Source: Cyclina sinensis (lineage: Eukaryota; Mollusca; Bivalvia; Venerida; Veneridae). From it: a stretch of 64,000 nucleotides of DNA. The notes beneath the pieces are model-generated. The model made no database searches and was not told where the DNA came from. It saw nothing but the letters and a program-made list of their open reading frames with translations. The stretch is taken from NCBI GenBank assembly GCA_012932295.1, contig JAAONU010000014.1:35681977-35745976 (forward strand), in the 5' to 3' direction. Made by a program: the position numbers and the translations under genes. Shown piece by piece: positions 46,301 to 59,398 of this stretch (positions within the stretch are counted from its first letter, which is position 1; the number at the start of each line of letters is the position of its first letter).

Positions 46301-49300
46301 ACAGACTTATGGCCCTTGATTAGTTATGCAGTATGTATTCAGAGTAACATTCGTTTTCGCGCTATTTCTGGGCAATTTCTTACTGGATTTCAATGAAACT
46401 TTATGAAAACCATCAATACCAAAAGGAGATGTGCATACCTTTGGCATGTCTTGGTCAGACCATTCAACACAGAGTTATGGCCACTGAATAGTATTTAGTT
46501 TCCACGCTATTTCTCTGCAGCTATTGAAAGGATTTCAATGAAACTGTCAGAACTTTCAAAACCAAAAGGAGATGCGCATAATTATCCTCGGCATGTTCCG
46601 GTTGGACCCTTCAACACAGACTTATGTCCCTTGATTAGTTATGCAGTATGTATACAGAGTAACATTCATTTCTGTGCTGTTTCTGGGCAACTTCTTACTG
46701 GATTTCAACAAAAATTTATGGGAATCATAAACATCATTACTAAAAGGAGATGTACATATCTTAGGAATGTCCCAGTCAGACTATTTAACACAGAGTTATT
46801 CACTATGTATGAAGAAAAACATTTTTCCGTGCATTTTTTTATCAAGATGATAACCACGAAGTTATTCTTTGAAAAACCTTTTACTAATTTTTTCACCATT
46901 TTCTTTGTTTGAAAGTTTTGTCTTTACCCTTTCTTCAGACAAGCACTGATCGGCAGGTGATATACTGTCTGTGACAGAGTCTTGTTTTATACATATAATA
47001 TATAAATCTCTTTTTTCTCTCCTCAGAGATATCCCAGGAGTTACTGAGGATGAGATTAGTTTGTTACCACTGTTGTATATAGACACTGCAGGCTGTGATC
47101 TGGTGGAACTTGACCTACCTGAAGAAATCTCTAAGGGCAACGAAGGTAATGTGTTGTTAGATTTTGTAAATCTTTATACTCAGATGTTTGCATAAATCCA
47201 GTCAGCAAAATGAGAGTTAAAACGTGATAAAATAGTTTCACTATTTCAAGCATTGATGTTAAGTCTGAGCTTTGGATTCCTTTGCGAACTGTGTAAGTGG
47301 TTTTTGAAGTGTTCTCGAGAAATTAAGATAAGTAAGTGAAGCTGAATGACATATTTTTGTTAGTTTTTTTTTTTTTAACTTTTGTTTTACATATAAGATA
47401 ATTGGTACCTACTGATATTTGTATTTTACTTGTTGATAGAATATGGTTAGCCAGTTTTATTTCCTTAAAGATCTTGCTAGTAACATCGTGTTTATGCCTT
47501 ATGGTACTTTTATAAAATCCCGCTAGTCACAGAGATTGATTTAATATCTGTTTATTGTCAAAGTTCAGTGTATGTTTAGGAGAGGCAGACTTGGTCAGTG
47601 TCCATGTGGAGAAGTTGTTGGCATGTGGTCTAAAACAGGAAGATATTGCTGTCATAGCTCCATACAATCTACAGGTAATGTTTATACCATTGAAATAAAA
47701 AAATCAGGGCTGGCCTGGCTAACTTAGTTGGTAAATTATAGGATTGTCAATCCAGGGGTTCTTGGTTCAATCCCACCAGGGCTAGCTAAATTTCTTTGTG
47801 ATAAATGATCTCGGACAATGCATCAAAAGGTCATTTGTCCCTGGCTTCTGGTTCAGGTGAGGAAGCAATAAGTCACTTGCAGAGTGATTGATTAGTTAAA
47901 TGGTTGGATACCCAGTAACACTTGTTAGGCAGAATGACTGCCAGGATATGATGAAAAAAAGGTTGAAACTGGCGTTAAACCCGTAATAAAAAAACTCAAA
48001 CAAAACAAAAATTAGGTTGACCTACAAGCAGGATTTGTAGCCATGTACTTCAAAAATTTGAACAGCCTACAAAAAGTAACAAAGCAGAAAATGTGTTAAG
48101 CTGTAATATTCATTCAAATGATGTTAAGTTAATACATGTTTCTTTGAGTTCTTTAGACTTGATTTTTTTAGTCATATTTTCCATTGTACTGCATTTTTTT
48201 GTTTCTAGAAAATAGTGCTGTAAGAGCTGAAGAATGAAACATCATTAAAAATCAGTGTTGTCTCCCCTGCTCTACCAGTTCTCATTGATTTTGCCACTCA
48301 CTGAAATTGATCAGTTTGAACCCTGCTACCATTCTCAGGCACGGATTAAACGGGGGGCCCAGCTGGCCCATTTGTAAAAAAAATAAAAGGGCTCATTTTA
48401 AAGACTCTTAAACATTTTTTTCAGCTCTTTTCACCTCGTAACAGAAACACAGTCAACCTTACAATTTGCAACAGTCATGCAATATTGCATAGCAACTAAT
48501 AACGAGTTCCCAACTTTATAGCCGTGTATGTTATACAATGTACCTATATTCGGTGGCATGGATTATTCTCATAGTTACAATGGCCTTTCCCGACAACTTT
48601 GTATAAAGACCTCGTATGTAAGTGTATGAATACACCAAATGGTAATTCGCCCCGGCTTTAATAAAAATATAAACAAACATAGCAGAACTCAAGCAGTGTT
48701 TGTCTTATGCATTAGAAAAAATGAAAATAAATGTTAAATTTAAAGTATAAACAGTTAGAGGCTTTAAGAAATTTTTACAATTAAGCAGACACCACCTGTA
48801 TTATAAAATAGTCCAATATGGCGCTTACCACATTATTTCTGAGGCGACTTGTTGAAGTTGCCTGAGGTGTTCGGATTGGGATTATCCGAGAGTTCTCCAG
48901 ACTGATCATGATGTATAGTTTTCAGGCATCTATTAACCTTGACGTATTTGATAAAGTTGTTAAATGAGCATCTGCTGACCATGTTCAGTTGCCTTGAGAG
49001 GTGAAAAAGGTGTGAAAACCCGTTGTAGACATGTCATAAAACTGACACTTGGAGCCATGGACTTTATAAATATAAAACAAAAAAAGTCAAAATTTGTCAT
49101 ACCGTATTTTGTTTTTTGCTTTAGTTGAACAGTTCAAAGAATACCAGTATATTTCTTTTAAATTCTCATACAAATTTCATTATATTTTTATGCCTAAAAT
49201 GCACCAAAATGAGCCATTTATTCCACCTTTTTATAAAATTTTCCCCCTTTTGTACCTTCCCCCAAGCCCGCCCCCAGTCAGAAATTTTTGGATTCCGCCC

Positions 49301-52300
49301 TGATTCTTGACCATTATTGTGAGAAACTTGGCAGTTCTTTATGCAGGAGTGTCAAGTACTGATCATTCCTAAGAGCAAAGGGTAGGGAAGCTGTTTGCCT
49401 GAAGCTAAAACATTCTGATCATAATGTCTAAATGATAATGATGATGTTGTTAACTATTTCTTATTTACATACAAAGGTGGAGTTAGTGAGACTCAGATTA
49501 TCAAGTAAATACCCCAAAATAGAGGTCAAGTCTGTTGATGGTTTTCAAGGCAGAGAGAAGGAAGCAGTGATTATCTCCCTTGTCAGGAGCAATAAAAGAG
49601 GTTTGTGTTTTAATTTTTTAGCAAATTTTTCATATGATCCATAAAGGATGAACTGATTCCAGTAGGTGGCGCTTGATCAGCAATAGACAATATGATCACC
49701 ACAAAATTTATATTTGGTATGTATGTACCATGGACATCTTGGGTCATATTTCAGTAGCATCTAAGATTTGAAAATAATCTTAAGTTAATATTTTATCCTT
49801 AAATCCAGTAATTTTCTCCTTAAAAATAAGAATTTTCTTAAGTGTTATTTTAAAAACTTTTAATGTAGAAAATTCTTAAATACGTCATATTTTTATTTTA
49901 GTTTTAAGGAAGCACCTCTTCTTCATTAAGTCACGAAGAAATTTTCTTAGTGTACAGTTTGTGGTTGAGATTTTCACTTTTTACTGGATCTAACTTCTTT
50001 TGGAGGTAATAGGTGAGTAGATCTATATTATTCTTATTAATAATCAGGTATCTAGAACGTGTATTCCGCGACTACTGGATGCTACTGAAATACGGCCCCT
50101 GCACTTCATTGAATTTTAGGTCACTAGGGTAAATGTCACCGATACTAAAAATCAAAATTGGCCCCACCCCAGGGGTCACTTGGTTTAAATATAGACTGAC
50201 ATAGGTAAAAACTATAAAAATCTTCCTGTCAGAAACCACAAGGCCTGGAGTTTAGATATTTGGATAGATGAAAGTAGTTGCAGTTGTTCTTAGATGAGTG
50301 ATAAAAGGGCCATCATGGCCCTCATACAGTAAGATTTTTTCTTGCCAAAGTATCTTTAGACTTGTTTTAAATTGAACAGTACAGACTGTGATATATGAAC
50401 TTGAAGAAGACAGAAAAAAAGGACTTCATTTTAATTTAGCAGCAACATTTATATTATGCAAGTAAGTTCCCTGGATAGAAAAACTTTACTATGTATGAGG
50501 TAAAATGTACATTGACATTAAATATAGTTTTTAATTATATTGAGATTATCAGATGAACATTATCAGATCACAGTTTAAGTTAAATTAACACCAAGATCTA
50601 CAATTTATTTGATGTATAGTCTTTACTTCCACTTTGGAATGGTACACAAAGTATGGCAATACTGTTTTTTTTTTCTATCATCTGTATGCCATATTCATAT
50701 TTTCATACAGGTGAGGTTGGTTTCCTGGCTGAGAGAAGAAGAATCAATGTGGCAGTCACTCGGGCCAGGCGCCATCTAGCTGTAATAGGTGACAGCGAGA
50801 CAGTAGGCAAGGATGAATTCCTCAGGTCACTTGTGGAATATCTCAATAGAGAGGCAGAAGTACAGACAGCTCAGGAATACATTGATGGTATAAGGGTCAT
50901 TCCAGTGAAACATTTATTTGATAAGAAAAGACCCCACCCCCTTCCCCCACCCTCAAAATATGTATATAAAAGACTATACCCAACATAATTTCTTTATTTT
51001 GCCTTCCTGATGTAGGATAAATGTTTTTTTTCTGGAATGACCCAAAGCTTAATTCAGTCAGTTTGGCTTTGGCAGTATGATAGTATTAATTGCAAAAATT
51101 ATGTCTGTCTCCTTGGCTATGTGGTTGTTTACTAGGAAACCGTCATAGGCTGCCATGAATTAAATATATGACATATTGCCCTTGTCATTATCCTGTTAAA
51201 GGTTATTACCTTTGATTCTGTCATGATATTAATTAACAGGTATATTTGAAAAGTTGCTCTGCAGGTGATTAGTTCATAATTAAGGCCAGAATTTCTTAGA
51301 GAAATGCAACAGTTATAATATAGGATTTCTGAAAATAAAAAACCTTCATTGCTAAGGCTTGAGAAACCTATTTGCAGAGAAGGAAGTTAACCAAAACTGG
51401 CTTCCAGTAATTATACCAGTAATCAATGCATACTAGAGAATCCTTAAATTTAAGAGATTCTTTATCAAAAAAATTCTTGGCACAGTCACATGAAGAAGAC
51501 GATGATTTTAATGTGAAGGAGAGCTTTTCTTCCAGAATGGCAAACTAAGATTGTGACACAGCAAAAATTACAGCTGTCAGTTATAATTTGATAAACAGAA
51601 AAGGAAGAATTTTGTATGGAAATAGCTTGGTTCTGACTTGTCATTTTTACATAATTCAGGATGATCTGTTCAGGAGGTTGTTGCCCTACTGAACAATATA
51701 GGCTTTATAGTGTGTGTCAAGTTGACCTGTTGATTTATTTCCTAAATTGCATATTTTGTCTAGACACTATGTACTGTATGTAGGACACTGAAAAAATCAT
51801 TTTTTATGGAGTAGCTGGATTTTTTTTATTACCCAATTTAGTTCCTTTTTTAATGATATCAGGTTGAATGTGACTTTTAAGGCATCTAAATATTACAGAT
51901 TAAAAAACTGACTGCTTTAGCTTGAGAATTTGACACGGCCTTTATACAATGTAATTTTTGTCATTACAATATTACAGTCAAATTTCATATGACTTTTTAA
52001 GATAAGGAAATGACATTCTGAATATTGCAGAATATGAACTTGATCATGTTAAAGATATTCTGGTGTACAACTTTTGCTGTTTTGTAGAAATTACAGGAAG
52101 TTAGAATGATCATGCTTCTTATATTCCAGAATGTAAGATCACCAGCATTTGAACATTCCATATAGTAACATTGACCAACTTGTATCTATGTCAGCAAGTA
52201 ACATTAACTGGGGTTTAGACTATCCAGCATGTACATTGTATATATTAATATATTTTTATATTCAGACTACACTGACCATTAAATAATTTTAGATGTAATG

Positions 52301-55300
52301 TTAACTATACTTCAGACATTCCATAATATCACATCCCATTTTTGAATGTTTCAGATTTCCATGGCTTTTCTGTCAGAATGACATAAGCAGGCCCAAACAT
52401 TCAGACAGTTTTATTTTCACTGCTGATCTGCTGTATATAAATATGGTATGCATGATAGTAGCTCTAAGGATATCAGAATTAGGCATTAAATGTACTTCTG
52501 TTGTAGGTGGACTTTTACATCAGGGCAAAATTAGCAGACCAGAGCATCTTGATGACTTAATGGCCCTTACAAAAAGGCAGGGATCAGAGAAAGGGGCCAG
52601 GCCAAAGGTCATGAAACAGACAGTAACTAAACATAATGAGAAGTTCAATAAAAGATCTAATCTGCAAGATCAGAATGATAAAGTTAGGTAAGACATTTTT
52701 ATTTAAGGGCTGCTTCAGGGGATTCAGGAAGGAAATTTGTATTTATCATTGTATGGGTGGATGAATGTTGTTATTGTATTGGGAGTTGGGGTATCGTTCT
52801 TGAATATAATGATGTTGTATATGGGTTAGATACACACCTTTATCAAACTGTCTCATAAGGCCAGTATTCAACAATATTCCCATTTTGAAAAAAAATGTCT
52901 TTTCTTCCTGTTAAAAAAAAATCCAATTTTCAAATTAATGGTCACATAATTGTAAAGAATCACCAGGTAGTATGCAATAACAAACAGACACATATTGTGC
53001 ATTTGAATTGTACAGTATTCTCTTTCTTACTTCATCATTAATTCCAAGGTTCTCCAAGTAAAACTACACTACTTTTCAAATGCTCTAGATCAGTATATTC
53101 AGAACAAATTTTTGAAGTTCATCTTTATGTAGAAATATTTGCAGCAATAGCTTATTGGGCGAAACCTCATTTTTCATGCAGTTAAGTGAGAGCATCTTTG
53201 AATTAAAACATACTCTTTTCACATCAGATGGCAAAATTTTGGGGTGGGGGTTGAGCTGTGTATAATGTGTCAGAGGGGTATTTGACTTTTTATAATCTAG
53301 TTGTTGGGTTCGGAAATGTTTTTGTGGTATGTTTTTAGCTCACCTGTCACATAGTGACGGTGAGCTTTTGTGATCGCCGTCCGTCCGTCCATCTGTCGTC
53401 CGTTCACAATTGTTGTCTGCGCTCTAGCGGTCTTAATTTTGGTCCGATCTTCTTTAAACTTGGTCAGAATGTTTATCTCAGTGATATCTAGGTCAAGTTC
53501 ATAACTGGGTCATCTCACCCTTAATACTAGGTCAAATTATAGAAAAAGCTTGTCCGCACCCTGGCGGTCTTAATTTTGGTCCGATCTTCTTCAGACTTGG
53601 TCAAAATGTTAATCTCAACGATATCTAGATCAAATTCGAAACTGCGTTATGTGACCTTCAAAACTAGGTCACAAGGTCAAATTATAGAAAAAGCTTGTCC
53701 GCACTCTAGCAGTCTTAATTTTGGTCCGATCTTCTTCAAACTTAGTCAGATTGTTTATCTCAATGATATCTAGGTCAGGTTCGTAGCTGGGTCATGTGAC
53801 CTTGAAAACAAGGTAACTAGTTCGAATTTTAGAAAAAGCTTGTCCGCACTCTAGCGGTCTTAATTTTGGTCCCATCTTCTTCAAGCTTGGTCAGAATGTG
53901 TATCTCAATGATATCTAGGTCAGGTTCGAAACTGGATTATGTGACCTTGAAAACTAGGTCACTAGGTCAAATTATAGAAAAAGCTTGTCCGCACTGTAGT
54001 AGTCTTAATTTTGCTCCGATCTTCTTTAAGCTTTGTCAGAATGTTTATCTCGATGATATCTAGGTCAAGTTTGAAACTGGATCATGTGACTTTGAAATTT
54101 AGGTCACTGTGTCAAGTTATGATAAAAACTTTTCTGCACTCTAGTGGTCTTAATTTTGGTCTGATCTTCACTTTCATTACCATTAGGTCTTGGTTCCTTT
54201 CTTCAAATTGCCATATTGCATTATTGGTTCCAGAGTTATGGCCCCTGAAAGTGCCAAAATTAACTATTTAGACCTTGTCTGCACAATAGCAGCTTCATTT
54301 TCGATTTGAATTTAATCAGACTTGTACAATACTTGAGTTAATATAAGATCTTGCAGGGTTGCCAGGGGACTTGAAAAGTCAGGGAAATTTGATTTTTTTT
54401 CAAGGTCAGGCAATTGTCAGGGAATTTTGAAAATTGGTCAGTGAAAAATAAAAATCCTGAAAAGTCAGGAAAAAAATAATTTTGAAGGGCTAATATTGTT
54501 CTATTTTATTAAAGATTGCATTTACACATTTTTTCCGTTATGAATCTTTTTCTTTATAATCGTGTACATTGTATTCTAATAAAAGTTCCAGTATTATAAA
54601 TAACATTACTTAAAGACTGAAAGTCTCTGCAGCCCTTACAACCAAAAATTAAAATAAGTATGTGTTACACTCGAAACCCATGTTCCTCCCTCCAAGATCC
54701 ATGTCACAGCAACCCTCTGAACTTAGTAAGTTCTGCTATATAGGCCTTACTGCTGATAGTTTGTGTCTTGCCCATATATTTTTTGCATATATGGTTGGAT
54801 TTTAAAATAATTAGCAGAATTGGCAATAGAGTGAACATGTGTCATGTACATAATCCCTGTTTGGAACGGTGTTCCAACATTCAGTTCACAGCAACCTAGT
54901 TTTTTGTATAACGTCAGGATTTTTTAAAAAATATTGCGGCACAAACTTCTACATTTTTCAAGATACTGCTTTGAAACTTTAAACATGTAAGGTATTATGT
55001 GTATATGTGCCTGATATATTTTTTATGAGGCTCAGTCCATTATAGTATTTTTTATGAGGTTCAGTCCATTATAGTCCACGTTGTGCTTTAACAATCCTGA
55101 TGACGCACAACATCTTGTGAAACTCTACCAAAGATGACCGCATGGTCATAATTGCCTGCAACCTTTGAGTCAATTGTCAATTGTATTTTCATCCACTGAC
55201 TCTTGCAACCATTGAGCAGTTGTTGGCAGGTGAGCGACCTGTTTCAATGTTGTTTCAAACTTACCAGGCCTTTTTTTCGAACAGCCCTGAATATATTTTA

Positions 55301-58300
55301 ACGTTATAATGACCTGTTTTGTACAGTGTTTTTTAAGTCCAAAGGTCAAGAAAGCTGTCCCTTCCCTTGTAGACAAACAGTTGTTTATCCAACATTTGAT
55401 AGTGCAGTTTGCAAGTATTTGGTTAAGTAATATCTGACAATAGACATACTGCATTGGTATCTCATAGAATAGTGAATGGTTAAATAAAATGCCCGCCTAC
55501 CCTACTCTAATATATAAGACTGGTTTAGCTGTAAATATCACTAGGGAATCCAGAGGGGCACACAGCGCATGCCCCCGCTAAAATTCCCGGACCATAGGTG
55601 TTATTGTTGGTCTATTTTGAATATGTCTTTAAATAATATATAATTTATTGTTCAACATTGAATTGAATAATCAGAGGCCCATGTGATATTGCCAAATCAG
55701 TATACTCTAGCATAACCACAACCGTTGAAATGAGGTTGGAAAAAACGAACACAAATTGGGCCGAACATTTTGCACCCCACCCACCTGAAATCCTGGATCT
55801 GGCTCGTAATATTATCTTAAATAATGTATATGACAAAGTAAATCATAATTTTCTATCAAAACTTTATCATGTGATTGCAGAATTCTGTAGAATCCTTCCT
55901 TACAAATCATAAAACTACTTAAGAAAATCATAAGTGAAATAATTGTAATTTATGTGTAATTTTCAGGGAGACAGATAAAGCCAGTGAGGATGACAGCAAG
56001 ATTACAGAAATACAGAATCAGATTGAAGAGTTTCTGTCAAATAAAGATGCTGATGTTTTAGAATTTCCCAGTACATTATCAGCTAGGGATAGATTTCTAG
56101 TGCATGAGGTGGGTGAGTTGATACAAAAATATCTGGCTATTATTGGTAATCTTTATGTATAAGTAATATAAAGGGACATAACCTAAAATTAACTGATGAT
56201 AAAATGCATAATGAGATTAATTGGCTTATTCTGTAAAGCACTAAAAATAATTGATATTTCAAGAAAGAACATAGGTTCCAAAAAATTACTTTTAGGCATA
56301 TATACATTAAAACGTGTTTATTCAAAATATGGTACAACATTAACTCTGTGAAAACACCATTATTAATACATTATGTTTAACCTTTATACTTATTTTTGAC
56401 TGGCATGTTGATTTTTCAGTAAATATCCACACATTATATACTTTTACATGATTTTTGCAGAAAACTGAATCCACAGAATTTTAGGTTATGCTTTGTTAAT
56501 TTGTTTGATATTGACTTACTCATAATTTACCCATTACGGTATGAATGACATCCTTTTAAAACATTATTTTGTCACGATTACAGAAAAAAAGGAGTGATAG
56601 CAGTATTTTTTTAGGATGATGATTTAAAAAATACATGTTTTATCTTGCCTTATGAGGACTTGGGGATGGAGCCCTTCTATGTTATATAATTGCATAAAAT
56701 TGGGGAAAAAATCCATACATAATTATGTCTATTAGAGTATTACTGAATGAAAATATTACATACTGTTTAAGTACAAAAAATGCATTGACAACATCTACAT
56801 GTAATGTTTTACAAGTTATTGCATAGGATATCTGAAAAACATTTATAAGTAAAGTTTCATTCACCCAGTTTAGTTTATCATTGTGCACTTAAAGGTGCAC
56901 TGTCAGCTTTTATTTATAAAAAGAAATTAAGCCAACAAATATCAGTCTTTAAGAAATGTCTAGAATTTATTGGAGAAAGAAGATGAAGTCTTACTACACG
57001 TATATATGGAAATTAAACAGGCATTGTCTTTTGAAAATAAGGTAATGTACGTAGGTCAAGCTGTTGAAATAAAGCTTTGTTCAGTTTGTTTGTCTATGCA
57101 TAGTTCAGAAAGGTCAAAATTCATCCAGTTGAAAAGTAAAACTTCTAAACTCCTATATTATACTCTGGAGCAACATTGTCTGCAGTAATTTGGAAATTAG
57201 ATTTTTAATGCTATATGTATTGGACTTGAAATAGGATGTTTCAAGAAAAGTGTTACTTAGAAGCAGTAGAAAAAGCAAGGCTGATTTGGTTTAAAGTGAG
57301 TTATACTGGTTGAAAGGTAAATTAAGCTTGCGTAATGCTCCATATGATTGTGACTGTACCTGCTTTAAGATTAGTTACTTAACGATGCTTTTTATGACAA
57401 ACGTTTAAAGGATGATCCAAATTTTTTTTTAAATAATTTTTAACTTAATGCTATAACAGTGAAACACATGCATAAGATGAAAGAACACCTGTGACAAAAA
57501 TTCAGGGAAAATATTTTATTGATGCAAAGAATCACAAACCACTATGATGTTTATTATGCTTTTCAAAGGGCGAGCATATAGTTGCCGCTTTGTCCATCCG
57601 TCCGCCCCGTCCGTCCGTCATAATTTTGTCTGGAGCATAACACAAAAACTGTGAGAGATATCAAGACCAAACTTCATAGATAGTTAGATCTCATTAAGGA
57701 GCAGTGCAGTGCACAAGAACCATAACTCTTGCTTTATTAATTTTTGAGTAATTGCCTTTTGAAATTTCTCATACTTATTTTTGTCCGGGGCATATCTCAC
57801 AAAGTATAAGAGTTATCAACTTGAAACTTTATAAGTAGATAGATCTCATTGATGAGCAGTGCAGTGCACAAGAACAATATCTCTTGCTTTATTAATTTTC
57901 GAGTAATTGCCTTTTGAAATTTCTCATACTTATTTTTTGTCCAGGGCATATCTCACAAAGTATAAGAGTTATCAACTTAAAAACTTTATAAGTAGATAGA
58001 TCTCATTGATTAGCAGTGCATTGCACAAGAACCATAACTATTGCTTTATTAATTTTTGAGTTATTGCCTTTTGAAATTTCTCATACTTATTTTTTGTCCG
58101 GGGCATATCTAACAAAGTATAAGTTAGAGATATTAACATGAAACTTTATTGGTAGATAGATCTCTATGAGGAGAAGTGCAGCATGCAAAACTGTAACTCT
58201 ATTTTGCATAATTTAGGAGTTATTGCCCTTTGTTGTTTTTTGTCATACTTAAAAAAAAATACATATTAAACAATAGCCCTTTTGGAATTGGCATTTATTC

Positions 58301-59398
58301 GGGGAGCATCCATCGGTTCTACCAATTTCTTGTTGCCATTAAACACAGTATAAACACACTACACATTTAGTGAAACTTTTATAGAATCAATCCAGAATTG
58401 AAGCATTTTAGACATTGGCAACCAAGGGTAAGCCTGTATAAAATTGCTTTGCCTTATGTCTAAGTTCTTGTCTCTGTCTTTTTCAGGTATCAGAAAAGTA
58501 TGGCCTTGCTCATGTAAGTAAAGGAACAGGGGATGACAGGTTTATAGTTGTAACTAAACCAGGCACTGATAATGTACAGGGTATGGAAGATAATTGTGTA
58601 AAGCTACGAAATGATGAAGACAAAGGAAAAGAGAATGGAGGCCAACAAGGTCTGTTTTGGAATCAAAGTAAAAGTAAAAAGAACAAAAAGAAGAATAAAA
58701 ACAAAGGATGTGCTGTAGAAAATGATGAAAATGTTGAACTGAATAGATCAGATGAAACAAAAGAATCAGTTGATGTGATGCCAGAAGAACTGTCAGATTT
58801 AACAAAAGACAGTGAAGTTAAGGTAGATTTTTCTGGCCCAAAAGTCACAGATGGAAAAGTTCTTTGTCATATTTGTAAAAAGGATGTTCTGAAAGCAAAT
58901 CTACAGTTACATGAGATTCATTGTGCGAGAAAAGAGAGGGATACAAAACAGGGTGGGGAAGAAAGGGTCAAGGTCTCTATTAATAAGAAGAAAGAAGTAT
59001 CAAAGTCAACAAAGCATAGAAAATTTGATAAAGAGCTTGCAGATAGAGTTGAAAAAATTGACAAAGATGATATAGATGCACTAATTGAAACTGTTCAGAA
59101 TATGGATAATTTTTGCTGCTTTAAAAAGTGTAAAACTAGTGTGCAGACATTGTTTCAAGTTTGTGCCCATTGTGAAGGAAGATATTGTTTGACGCATCAC
59201 ATACCTGAGGTTCATGGTTGTGGGGATGCTGCAAGGGCACAAGCTCGGGCAAGAATTAGTAAGGATGGTGTTCTGTATAGGGGAAGTGGGGTTCCGGACA
59301 AAAAGCCAGATTCAGCCAAGAAAGCTCATTTACAGAGGAAGCTGGATTCCAAACTGACAGAGCTTTCATCAAAAAGAAAGGGAAAACCAAAAAAATGA
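37378..59398 (+). CDS. IGHMBP2: IGHMBP2/SMUBP-2 orthologue, SF1 helicase, 15 exons
   Basis: ATP-dependent 5'-3' DNA/RNA helicase of the Upf1-like SF1B group, linked in mammals to ribosomes and tRNA. Exons: 37378-37469, 38320-38477, 39683-39884, 40621-40721, 41363-41523, 42034-42234, 43503-43825, 44226-44408, 47027-47145, 47580-47674, 49477-49600, 50711-50887, 52507-52687, 55967-56108, 58487-59398. All junctions are GT-AG and all phases agree: 3171 nt, 1056 residues (human 993). Seen: N-terminal [20 protein letters not shown]; Walker [11 protein letters not shown] (K221); Walker B IIDEVSQ (D376/E377); GDHLQLPP (400-407); QYRM (442-445); [10 protein letters not shown] (565 on); VAVTRARRH (600-608); R3H around 718-776 with RFLVH (748-752); a Lys-rich linker; a C2HC finger at 880-899; AN1 finger about 963-1003. 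The only uncertain junction is exon 7, whose acceptor 'ggtaatag' is the one that keeps frame. The start matches the family N-terminus. Confidence 0.97.
37756..37797. repeat. Perfect 18-bp inverted repeat in intron 1
   Basis: 'cagggctttaatttacat' (37,756-37,773) is the exact reverse complement of 37,780-37,797, with the 6-nt spacer 'gtttta'. It would fold as a strong hairpin in the pre-mRNA and may be the collapsed remnant of a TIR element. Confidence 0.95.
39901..40400 (+). repeat. Two adjacent tRNA-derived SINE copies, intron 3
   Basis: Each copy starts with an A-box-like 'tcagtggtccagtgg' (about 39,920) or 'tcagtgttctagtgat' (about 40,211). Each then has a B-box-like 'agtttgatcc' (39,966 and 40,257) and shares a body landmark 'tgagcatg.aa.agaaccag'. 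The two are diverged and in the same orientation. They lie wholly inside the IGHMBP2 intron, so they do not affect the protein. Confidence 0.6.
42679..43463. mobile_element. MITE with about 30-bp TIRs, intron 6
   Basis: The left end 'agggtaattccagtaataag' and the right end (reverse complement 'agggcaattccagtaataag') continue to match as 'tgtatggggg' versus 'tatatggggg', followed by G/C-rich runs. The element is 785 bp with no transposase motif; the minus-strand frame inside is not recognisable. It ends only 39 bp before the acceptor of IGHMBP2 exon 7, leaving that acceptor almost without a pyrimidine tract. Confidence 0.9.
44634..44832 (+). repeat. tRNA-derived SINE, intron 8
   Basis: 'agtggtcaaggggttagagc' resembles a Pol III A-box region and 'ctagttcaaatcccat' a B-box. 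The body ends in an 'aaataaataaatg' tail, the usual SINE layout. Confidence 0.65.
45110..45260. repeat. T-rich and A-rich simple sequence, intron 8
   Basis: Two T-runs (about 45,122-45,160) and an A-run with 'aaaaaaat' periodicity (45,223-45,256). Low-complexity DNA only. Confidence 0.8.
46030..46135 (-). repeat. Minus-strand tRNA-like B-box and inverted repeat
   Basis: The reverse complement of about 46,045-46,060 reads 'gggttcgaatcccttt', a near-perfect Pol III B-box, so a worn minus-strand SINE is likely. Next to it, 'ttttgggtctt' (46,063) pairs with 'aagacccaaa' (46,093). Confidence 0.45.
46185..46850. repeat. Tandem repeat of about 150-170 bp, five units, intron 8
   Basis: The motif 'cgc.ctatttctgggcaa' followed by 'tactggatttcaa.gaaac', 'aaggagatg..cat' and 'cggcatgtt' recurs at about 46,190, 46,356, 46,502, 46,673 and (decayed) 46,826. 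Open frames inside are not shared between units. Confidence 0.75.
47703..47998 (+). repeat. tRNA-derived SINE, intron 10
   Basis: The A-box-like 'ctaacttagttggtaaat' and the clear B-box 'ttggttcaatcccacc' are spaced as in a tRNA head. The body ends in 'ctggcgttaaacccgtaata' followed by A-rich sequence, a tail type I associate with molluscan SINEs. It is the clearest SINE in the window. Confidence 0.75.
48336..49302 (-). mobile_element. Non-autonomous TIR element, copy 2, intron 10
   Basis: Reverse-complement relative of 35,587-36,719. It begins 'caggcacggattaaac' and ends 'gattccgccctg', with shared internal landmarks such as 'catgcaatattgca' and 'cctcgtaacagaaacacagt'. It is flanked by the direct repeat ATTCT at 48,331-48,335 and 49,303-49,307. 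It is 967 bp and encodes no transposase. Confidence 0.85.
53340..54280. repeat. Tandem repeat of about 145 bp, six units, intron 13
   Basis: It opens with a 'tcacatagtgacggtgagct' hairpin-like head and a GTCCGTCCGTCC run. It then repeats 'cttgtccgcactctagcggt', 'cttaattttggtccgatctt', 'atgatatctaggtca' and 'aggtcactaggtcaaatta' with starts at 53,549, 53,693, 53,839, 53,983 and about 54,128, a period of 144-146 bp. Three similar open frames recur from it because the units align; these are not genes. Confidence 0.9.
55530..55810. repeat. Possible decayed TIR element, intron 13
   Basis: 'gggaatccagaggggcac' (about 55,546) faces 'gcaccccacccacctg' and 'aaatcctggatctgg' (about 55,772-55,802) in inverted orientation. 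The similarity to the GGATCC-type ends of the two TIR copies elsewhere is loose. Confidence 0.3.
57550..58265. repeat. Tandem repeat of about 150 bp, four units, intron 14
   Basis: After a GTCCGTCCGTC head (57,595-57,618), 'gggcatatctcacaaagtat', 'agatctcattgatgagcagt' and 'attgccttttgaaatttctc' recur four times with gradual decay. Same general style as the intron 13 array but a different unit. Confidence 0.85.

Noticed and set aside
53576..54271. Three similar 65-86 codon frames
   Set aside because: They are successive units of the intron 13 tandem repeat and do not extend across unit boundaries as a protein would.
55095..55135. Second CTGATGA...GAAAC hammerhead-like core
   Set aside because: Stem II is only four A/T-rich pairs after a 3-nt gap, stem III has three pairs, and no stem I pairs directly next to a cleavage triplet.
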